Shown here piece after piece: positions 8,682-13,875 of a DNA stretch of 28,716 nucleotides. Position numbers and translations under genes: made by a program. The DNA is from UMGS1649 sp045604405 (GTDB lineage: Bacteria > Bacillota > Clostridia > TANB77 > CAG-465), in assembly GCA_045604405.1 (NCBI GenBank), contig JAZUNZ010000017.1, positions 1 to 28,716 of the forward strand. Direction: 5' to 3'. The stretch's first letter is position 1. Each line of letters starts with the position of its first letter. The notes below the pieces were generated by a model, which ran no database searches, was not told the origin of the DNA, and was given only the letters and a program-made list of their open reading frames with translations.

Positions 8682-8999
8682 ATGGCAGAAAATTTTAAGG
8701 AACGGTTCGATATGGCTGTAGGAAAGGCTGCAACCTTCGTAAGCGAGAAAAAAAGCAAGGCTGTTGAGTACTTTGATGGTAAGCAAAAGCTTTACAAAAC
8801 CAAAAGTGCTTTGGACGAGGCAAACAAACGACTCGACAATCTATTCAATGAACTCGGAAGGACTTCTTATTACAGAAAGTCCACAGTTCCCGGCAGAGTA
8901 AGCGCAGATATCAAAGAAGAGATCAAGGCCACCTTAACTGAAATCGACGCACTTCAGAAAGCCTACGACGAACTAAAGCCTGTTGACGAAGAAGAATAA
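8682..8999 (+). CDS. Small charged helical protein of the kinase island
   Basis: 105 residues, Lys/Glu/Ala-rich, with almost continuous predicted helix (residues 1-60 and 75-100) and heptad-like spacing, so a coiled coil is likely. No Cys and no signal peptide. Many Thr/Ser lie at helix ends. Not recognised as a family. Strong SD AAGGAGG at about 8667-8673. It has its own promoter and ends at a terminator that closes the island, so it probably belongs to the PP2C-vWA-kinase system as a substrate or adaptor; this is inference from position and the shared promoter type. Its third-position G/C is higher than in the giant kinase gene. Confidence 0.7.
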   Translation: MAENFKERFDMAVGKAATFVSEKKSKAVEYFDGKQKLYKTKSALDEANKRLDNLFNELGRTSYYRKSTVPGRVSADIKEEIKATLTEIDALQKAYDELKPVDEEE

Positions 9000-9026
9000 T
9001 TATTCTTTTGTCTCAAGGTATAAAAT

Positions 9027-9054
9027 GGCGCAAGCAAATGCTTGCGCCGTTTTC
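9027..9054 (+). terminator. Intrinsic terminator closing the kinase island
   Basis: Nine-base-pair stem GGCGCAAGC (9027-9035) / GCTTGCGCC (9040-9048) with loop AAAT, followed by GTTTTCC. It follows the small gene by 27 bases. Confidence 0.9.
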
Positions 9055-9063
9055 CTTTATATA

Positions 9064-9091
9064 ACACTTTAGTATATCATTGCATATTATA
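9064..9091 (+). promoter_or_regulatory. Sigma-K/E-like sporulation promoter before yabG
   Basis: CATATTATA at 9083-9091 matches the late mother-cell -10 form CATAnnnTA, and AC at 9064-9065 lies 17 bases upstream as in sigma-K promoters. An ATA at 9061 could also serve a sigma-E reading. In Bacillus subtilis yabG is sigma-K dependent, which fits. The start codon is only 17 bases beyond the -10, so the leader would be short. Confidence 0.55.
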
Positions 9092-9107
9092 TTCTAGAGG
9101 TGATTTT

Positions 9108-9977
9108 ATGCCAAATTTAAAAATAGGAGACATTGTTGCAAGACGTTCATATAATTATGATGTTCTCTTTAGAGTTGCTAGAATAAATGGCGAAATGGTA
9201 GACCTTGTTGGAATCACTGTAAGAATTATAGCAGACGCCCCTATATATGATTTAAGACTTGTGACCGATGCAGAAGCCAAAAGAAGGCTTAGTGATATAG
9301 AAAAAAATAGTAGAACTAGACTCTCTCGTTCCTATTCGGGAGTAACAAATAGATTTAATATTAGAAGTAGTTTTGTTCCAAGTAGAGATGGAAATGTACC
9401 TATATATTCAAAAGACGAAATTTTAAAAAAGCCTGGTGTTGTATTACATATAGACGGAGACCCAGAATATGCTTTAAAGTGCAAAGATGTGTATAAAAAA
9501 TTAGGTATTACCGCGCATGTGTATAATATAAAAGAGCAAGATCAACCCAAACATATATATAATTTGCTTACAAGAATACGTCCAAATATTTTAGTACTAA
9601 CAGGACATGATGCTTTTATTAGAAAGAAAAGCGATATATATAATATAGATAATTACAAAAACTCTAGATATTTTATTGAAAGTGTGTTAGAAGCAAGACG
9701 ATATGAACACTCATTAGATAATCTTGTAATATTTGCTGGCGCTTGCCAATCATACTATGAGGCAATTATAAGTGCAGGCGCGAATTTTGCAAGTGCCCCT
9801 AAAAGAGTTCTAATAGATATGCTTGACCCTATAATAGTTGCCCAAACCGTTGCCTATACTCCTGTAGATAAATTTGCCCCTATAGCCAGTATAATTTCAA
9901 ATACACGAGAAGGATTAAAAGGTATCGGCGGTGTACAAACCAGGGGGCAATACAGAGAAGGAATGCCAGGAATATAA
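9108..9977 (+). CDS. yabG: Sporulation-specific protease YabG
   Basis: 289 residues, the usual length for YabG (peptidase family U57), a cysteine-type protease that trims spore-coat and, in Clostridioides, germination proteins in the mother cell. Recognised from the N-terminus (KIGDIVARRSYNYDVLFRV), the central VLHIDGDPEYALKC and VLTGHDA segments, and VIFAGACQSYYEAI followed by GANFASAP near the C-terminus, where the conserved Cys and His that are likely catalytic lie (LVLTGHDAF and GACQSYY). The start at 9108 is preferred because AGAGGTGA lies upstream and family members begin here; a longer frame reaching 9042 would begin inside the preceding terminator. Monocistronic, with a sporulation-like promoter and its own terminator. 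It shows that the host makes endospores. Confidence 0.93.
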   Translation: MPNLKIGDIVARRSYNYDVLFRVARINGEMVDLVGITVRIIADAPIYDLRLVTDAEAKRRLSDIEKNSRTRLSRSYSGVTNRFNIRSSFVPSRDGNVPIYSKDEILKKPGVVLHIDGDPEYALKCKDVYKKLGITAHVYNIKEQDQPKHIYNLLTRIRPNILVLTGHDAFIRKKSDIYNIDNYKNSRYFIESVLEARRYEHSLDNLVIFAGACQSYYEAIISAGANFASAPKRVLIDMLDPIIVAQTVAYTPVDKFAPIASIISNTREGLKGIGGVQTRGQYREGMPGI

Positions 9978-9993
9978 TCCTAGCATTCTTTTT
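9961..9993 (+). terminator. Terminator overlapping the end of yabG
   Basis: Stem GAATGC (9961-9966) plus AGGA (9968-9971) pairs with TCCT (9978-9981) plus GCATTC (9983-9988), with one C/A mismatch, followed by TTTTTT to 9993. The stop codon is in the loop. Confidence 0.75.
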
Positions 9994-10039
9994 ATCTATT
10001 ACATATACTTTATAATATAATCCTCAAACATATAAAAGT

Positions 10040-10112
10040 AGTGCTTTATATTAAATAATATTTTAGCCGGCCATTTACAAATTATGTTAATTGTGATAGA
10101 ATATAAAGCACT
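10040..10112. repeat. 13-bp perfect inverted repeat around a promoter
   Basis: AGTGCTTTATATT at 10040-10052 and AATATAAAGCACT at 10100-10112 are exact reverse complements, 47 bases apart. The right arm begins within the -10 hexamer and covers the expected transcription start, while the left arm is upstream of the -35. It could bind a dimeric regulator, or fold only in RNA that enters from upstream. Nothing else is seen in the 9994-10153 gap apart from the promoter. Confidence 0.7.
10074..10102 (+). promoter_or_regulatory. Promoter of the P-loop kinase/radical SAM/NADAR operon
   Basis: TTTACA at 10074-10079 and TAGAAT at 10097-10102, spacing 17. It lies inside the inverted repeat described separately, 51 bases before the first gene. 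Confidence 0.6.
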
Positions 10113-10153
10113 ATGTATTTAAACTCTTATTTTAATAAAGAAGGAGGTATATC

Positions 10154-10723
10154 ATGTTTATTGTTATTACAGGTTTAGATGGTTCTGGAACAAGCACAAT
10201 AGCTAACAAGTTGCACGAAATTGACAAAGGCTCAATCTTACTACGGACTCCCAGTGTAGAGTTTGTAAGAGATGAAATCGACCAAAAAGTACGCGAAACA
10301 TCACAAGTAGGACATTATCTATTTTACTTATCATCTGTTGTTTATATGTCAGATTATATAAAAAATAATTTCGACTATATCAACAACAATGTGTATTGCG
10401 TAAGATATTTAATAGATACTGTTGTTTCTCACAAAGTAGCAGGAATGGATGTGAATTTAAATTATGAAACCGAACTGTATAGCATTCTAAAACCAGACTT
10501 AACTATTTTTGTCGATATAGACGAAAACGTTAGACAAGAAAGAATAACAAAGCGCGGAAAATCCGTCTTGGATAAAGTTCTTGACAAAGAAGAAACTAGA
10601 AAAATGTTTCTTGATGAATTTGATAAGTTATTATCAGAAGATACTATCATTTTTAACAATTCTTCTAGTAATTTAAATGATTCTATTGAGAGCATCTACA
10701 CCAAATATATAAGGAGATTTTAG
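10154..10723 (+). CDS. Thymidylate-kinase-like P-loop protein with altered Walker A
   Basis: 189 residues with the fold order of nucleoside monophosphate kinases: beta-1 and P-loop FIVITGLDGSGTST (residues 2-15), helical middle, strand YCVRYLIDTVVSH, strand LTIFVDIDENVRQERITKRG near 115-136 carrying the Arg-rich lid typical of TmpK-like enzymes. The Walker A reads GSGTST where the family has GxGKST, so the phosphate-binding lysine is missing. It may still bind nucleotide, use another lysine, or work as a nucleotide sensor. SD AAGGAGG is six bases from the ATG. It is separated by one base from the next gene, so it is in one operon with the radical-SAM-like and NADAR genes. Substrate not predictable from sequence. 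Confidence 0.75.
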   Translation: MFIVITGLDGSGTSTIANKLHEIDKGSILLRTPSVEFVRDEIDQKVRETSQVGHYLFYLSSVVYMSDYIKNNFDYINNNVYCVRYLIDTVVSHKVAGMDVNLNYETELYSILKPDLTIFVDIDENVRQERITKRGKSVLDKVLDKEETRKMFLDEFDKLLSEDTIIFNNSSSNLNDSIESIYTKYIRRF

Positions 10724-10724
10724 T

Positions 10725-12401
10725 ATGAAATATTATGATTTCTTGTTGTCTGATGAAGTAAATGGCATCGACTATAACTCTTATATTGAAAGAAAAACAA
10801 TCGTAGATGAACTTGCAGCATTTCCCGTAGAATTACTTTCCAAACTCCGGCATTTTCAACCCCAAATAGGTTGTCTCAATGCATGTAAGATATGCAGCAA
10901 GCATGCTAGCACAGTTACAGAGTATTGGGATACCACTCGAATCCGAAATGTTATTGCAGCATTAAAATTCCTGGGTATGCAGCATGTCAAAGAAAAGCCG
11001 TATATTGTATGGGACAGAAAAGAACACCGTAACGGAGTAATATTCTCATACTTAGACAACGACGTGGGAAATTATTACTACCTCAAAGACTTTATCGCTC
11101 TAGCATATAACGAATTAGGTGTAAAAACTAGAATATCTACCGTTGGATACAGCAGATATAATTCTGAAATTGCAAATATGCACAAGGAAATTAATTCTAC
11201 CTGCTTGGATTATCTTGCCGGCGTAAGACTCTCTTTTACCCCCTACGCAGTAGGCTGGTACTCAAACAACAAATGCTATAGCAAAACCGAGTATATGCAT
11301 GACATGGCTGAATTTTTAAAAACCTATCGCCCCTATTATTTGCATACCGGTTCTGGCAGTAGAAAAATGTGTGTAGAAATAAGATACAAGCCCTTAGTTG
11401 AGATTGATGATGTATATGAGCTTGAAGTGCTTGATCATTATGTTATATGCACAGGAAACTATTTGTATATATCCAAGGAAAAAAATATAGAGTTCAAAAT
11501 AAGCGAAATCGTTGACCCTTATGATCATCTGATAAAGCTTAGCCAATCGCCTCATATCTTTTTTGAATTCGATCTATACAGTAGGCCCAAAAACTTGCAA
11601 GATTTACAAAGGTTAGCACACAAGTTTATACTTAGAAACATCTCTCTCTCTGAAGCTACTCGCTACGCAGAAGTGTATATGTTATCTAATTATGACGGCA
11701 AATACTATGCTATTAACCCTAGCATAAAAGACTACGGAAACTACGGCATTAATATTTATCCAAAAACAGAAAATCGTACCAAATCCGGCTATATCATAAC
11801 CGAAAGATTCCTTTTAAATGCCCTTATTGCGTATAAGAGCACTCATGGGTTAAAGAGTATGGATTCCTTTTTAACTGCTACTTGGGATGATGTATATAGC
11901 GTTTTGGAGATATGTAAGATCAATGCATCTGTATATAAGTCGTTTAATAAGATAGAAAAGCACAACTATATTATTAACGAAGTCATTCCGATGATTGAAG
12001 CTTATGTATTTGCCTTGCAGTCTGCTGAGTATAGTCCTAGCGTTTTCTTTGATCCGAATTTCACTATAGATACAGGTATCATCTGTAATCTTGGAAGAGC
12101 TATAAGTGAATTTAAAGGTATAACTTTCAAAGAGAACGAGCCGTTAACACCGACTCACGAAAGAAACTATGGCCGCAAAAACAGTACTATGGCAAAAGAA
12201 AGTGTGGCTTGGAGATTGAGTTGTGACTATAATAATTCAATTATTATAGAAGAACTTAATTTAGCAGCGACTTCCGATTTCGGTGGGCAGGTATCATTCA
12301 AAAAGAGGTTACAGCTTGATACACCAAATCACGCTCTTTCTTCTAAGAACCTATCTAAAGAATACTTAATCCCAGGCCAAAGGAGAAAAAATAATGATTA
12401 A
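10725..12401 (+). CDS. Radical SAM-like protein, unknown function
   Basis: 558 residues. GCLNACKIC gives a CX3CX2C triad (C50, C54, C57), the 4Fe-4S/SAM site of radical SAM enzymes. It is followed by strands and helices in barrel order: a helix RNVIAALKFLG, a strand region GVIFSYLDNDVGNYY about 100-115 (in the place of the SAM-contacting motif), TRISTVGYSRYNSEI about 135-150 and AGVRLSFTPYAVGW about 170. Residues beyond about 260 are unrecognised. It is one base after the P-loop kinase-like gene and overlaps the NADAR gene by 8 bases. Pathway unknown; with a nucleotide-kinase-like and an ADP-ribose-related partner, chemistry on a nucleotide or nucleic acid base is plausible (inference). It is unlike the usual core radical SAM enzymes, so confidence in the fold is moderate. 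Confidence 0.7.
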   Translation: MKYYDFLLSDEVNGIDYNSYIERKTIVDELAAFPVELLSKLRHFQPQIGCLNACKICSKHASTVTEYWDTTRIRNVIAALKFLGMQHVKEKPYIVWDRKEHRNGVIFSYLDNDVGNYYYLKDFIALAYNELGVKTRISTVGYSRYNSEIANMHKEINSTCLDYLAGVRLSFTPYAVGWYSNNKCYSKTEYMHDMAEFLKTYRPYYLHTGSGSRKMCVEIRYKPLVEIDDVYELEVLDHYVICTGNYLYISKEKNIEFKISEIVDPYDHLIKLSQSPHIFFEFDLYSRPKNLQDLQRLAHKFILRNISLSEATRYAEVYMLSNYDGKYYAINPSIKDYGNYGINIYPKTENRTKSGYIITERFLLNALIAYKSTHGLKSMDSFLTATWDDVYSVLEICKINASVYKSFNKIEKHNYIINEVIPMIEAYVFALQSAEYSPSVFFDPNFTIDTGIICNLGRAISEFKGITFKENEPLTPTHERNYGRKNSTMAKESVAWRLSCDYNNSIIIEELNLAATSDFGGQVSFKKRLQLDTPNHALSSKNLSKEYLIPGQRRKNND

Positions 12402-12831
12402 TTTTTACAAAGAACACGGCCCATTGGGCTATTTGGCCTCATATTCAAATCACGGATTTGAGCTTGATGGACAATATTGGCCTACCACTGAACATTATTA
12501 TCAGGCGCAAAAATTTTCCGATCCTTTAATAAAGGAAAAAATTCGAATGGCCTCTACTCCTAAGGAAGCTTCAACAATAGGAAGGGATCGCTCCCTTCCT
12601 ATTAGAAGCGACTGGGACGAGATTCGCCAAGAAATAATGCACAAGGCAGTTCTAGCAAAATTTAAAACTAACAAAGATATTCTTAAAAAACTTCTCGATA
12701 CAGGTAATGAAGAAATTGTCGAATGTACTACCAAAGAGTGGTACTGGGGCTGTGGCCCAGATGGGACAGGACAAAATAACTACGGCAAAATTTTGTGCCA
12801 AGTAAGATCTGAACTTAAAGATTATGTTTGA
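12394..12831 (+). CDS. NADAR (YbiA-like) family protein
   Basis: 145 residues, the normal length for the NADAR family. Recognised from YLASYSNHGFELDGQYWPTTEHYYQAQKF, split here as GYLASYSNHGFELDG followed by WPTTEHYYQAQKF, then GRDRSLPIRSDWD, MHKAVLAKF and the C-terminal EWYWGCGPDGTGQNNYGKIL. Members act on N-glycosidic bonds: YbiA removes the base from riboflavin intermediates, and DarT-linked NADARs remove ADP-ribose from guanine in DNA. The active-site-like E in TTEHY, W of WYWG and N of NNYGK are present. The start overlaps the upstream gene by 8 bases with AAAGGAG before it. No DarT-like toxin is visible in the window, so the substrate may be a product of the neighbouring enzymes. Confidence 0.9.
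   Translation: MINFYKEHGPLGYLASYSNHGFELDGQYWPTTEHYYQAQKFSDPLIKEKIRMASTPKEASTIGRDRSLPIRSDWDEIRQEIMHKAVLAKFKTNKDILKKLLDTGNEEIVECTTKEWYWGCGPDGTGQNNYGKILCQVRSELKDYV
12576..12603. repeat. 12-bp perfect hairpin inside the NADAR gene
   Basis: AATAGGAAGGGA (12576-12587) and TCCCTTCCTATT (12592-12603) are exact complements with loop TCGC. The segment codes for the conserved IGRDRSLPIRS part of NADAR, so it may be partly a side effect of the protein sequence. Confidence 0.7.
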
Positions 12832-12856
12832 CTTTTAAATTAATTTTTGGTATCAT
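12828..12856 (+). promoter_or_regulatory. Promoter of the GreA-like gene
   Basis: TTGACT at 12828-12833 overlaps the NADAR stop codon; TATCAT at 12851-12856 follows after 17 bases. The GreA-like start is 20 bases past the -10. Confidence 0.65.
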
Positions 12857-12875
12857 AATACAGCAGGAGGAGTAT

Positions 12876-13340
12876 ATGAACGTCTATTTAACAAGAGCAG
12901 GTAAACAAAAAATTGACCAGGAGTATTTAAATATTGATAAGGAGATCATGCAAACTCATAAGCTTATGGGCGAAAGCGCACAAATGGATAACGACTTACG
13001 AGAAAATCCAGATTTTATGGCTTTAAGATTCAAAGCAATGTATGAGTTGCCTCAGAAGAAAAAAACTTTATCCGAATTGTGTCAAAATGCTATCATTATA
13101 GAAGATATGGATGAATTTAAAAAATTCGACGGAGTAACAGTTATTATGGGGGTAACCGTAACTATAAACTTTGATGGCGAAAAGGAAATATATCATATTG
13201 TAGGCACTAATGAAGGTGATTTACAAAACAATTCAATTTCCGAAAATTCTCCAATAGCGCAAGCAATTCTTGGTAAAAAGGTTGGTGAAACTGTACAATT
13301 CAGAGGAATGGATATAACCATTCTATCTGTTGCTATTTAA
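12876..13340 (+). CDS. GreA/GreB-family transcription factor homolog
   Basis: 154 residues, close to GreA (about 158). An N-terminal coiled coil (residues 1-75) starts with the typical LTRAGKQKIDQEYL and has DLRENPDF at the tip, corresponding to the DxxEN acidic tip that Gre factors insert into the RNA polymerase secondary channel to stimulate transcript cleavage. The C-terminal FKBP-like domain ends with NSPIAQAILGKKVGETVQF, a clear Gre signature. The tip carries a Pro after EN and lacks the usual AEYHAAK sequence, so this is a divergent paralog rather than the housekeeping GreA. Start chosen at 12876 because GGAGGAG (12866-12872) precedes it; an in-frame ATG at 12828 lacks an SD and lies in the promoter. 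Own promoter and terminator. Confidence 0.85.
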   Translation: MNVYLTRAGKQKIDQEYLNIDKEIMQTHKLMGESAQMDNDLRENPDFMALRFKAMYELPQKKKTLSELCQNAIIIEDMDEFKKFDGVTVIMGVTVTINFDGEKEIYHIVGTNEGDLQNNSISENSPIAQAILGKKVGETVQFRGMDITILSVAI

Positions 13341-13345
13341 CAAGT

Positions 13346-13377
13346 AGCCACCCATTCAAATGAATGGGTGGCTTTAT
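13346..13377 (+). terminator. Terminator of the GreA-like gene
   Basis: AGCCACCCATTC (13346-13357) / GAATGGGTGGCT (13362-13373), loop AAAT, followed by TTATTATT. Six bases after the stop codon. Confidence 0.92.
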
Positions 13378-13379
13378 TA

Positions 13380-13408
13380 TTTACTTTTAAAGTTAAACAT
13401 GATATAAT
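13380..13408 (+). promoter_or_regulatory. Promoter of the 117-residue orphan
   Basis: TTTACT at 13380-13385 and TATAAT at 13403-13408, spacing 17, with TGATATAAT context as in the kinase island promoters. Confidence 0.65.
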
Positions 13409-13454
13409 CGCTTAAATCTATTATATATCCTAAAAAAATTTGGAGGAAATTTGA

Positions 13455-13808
13455 ATGAATATCGTCTTAATAGAAAAGCTTGTTCCAAAAGTTAAGTCCT
13501 CTTCTCAACTCACTGTATGCGACCAAGTCAAGAAAATTCAGGCAAACTATCTAGGCAATTATTCTTCCGAATATGTCCCTAGAGCAGGTGAACTGGTATG
13601 GTATACTAACGATAATTACTACTATGTTCTTAATGTTATCCATATCGTCAAGAAATCTATAAGTCCCATTTTTTCAAATGTAGCTCCCAGTGAAATTGAA
13701 GTGATTCTTGAGGTTTGCCCTTATTCAGATTATCAATTCTACATTAATCTAATTAGTCTTTTAGGTAGTGATCTACCTTTAGTGACAGAAATTGATAATT
13801 ACACATGA
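13455..13808 (+). CDS. Hypothetical 117-residue protein
   Basis: Not recognised. Predicted beta-rich protein: residues 40-62 (GELVWYTNDNYYYVLNVIHI) and 78-90 (EIEVILEVCPY) form strands, flanked by an N-terminal Lys/Gln-rich helix-like part and a Leu-rich C-terminus. No signal peptide, no metal motif. GGAGG lies eight bases before the ATG, the promoter and terminator are its own, so it is a real single-gene unit. Its TGATATAAT promoter resembles those of the kinase island, which may hint at common origin, but this is weak. Confidence 0.65.
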   Translation: MNIVLIEKLVPKVKSSSQLTVCDQVKKIQANYLGNYSSEYVPRAGELVWYTNDNYYYVLNVIHIVKKSISPIFSNVAPSEIEVILEVCPYSDYQFYINLISLLGSDLPLVTEIDNYT

Positions 13809-13813
13809 TAATA

Positions 13814-13841
13814 ACCCATTCAACACAAATGTTGAATGGGT
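13814..13841. terminator. Bidirectional terminator between orphan gene and valS
   Basis: ACCCATTCAACA (13814-13825) / TGTTGAATGGGT (13830-13841), loop CAAA. It sits between two convergent genes; the + side is followed by CTTATCTTTT. The inner stem sequence CCCATTC is shared with the terminator at 13346, suggesting one was copied from the other or a common selection. Confidence 0.8.
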
Positions 13842-13875
13842 CTTATCTTTTATTTTAGTTATAATATTGCATTGT

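Noticed and set aside
9042..9107. Longer YabG start at 9042
   Set aside because: The bases lie in the preceding terminator and in the promoter, and AGAGGTGA fits the ATG at 9108.
12828..12875. Longer GreA-like start at 12828
   Set aside because: It lies in the promoter and lacks an SD; GGAGGAG fits the ATG at 12876.
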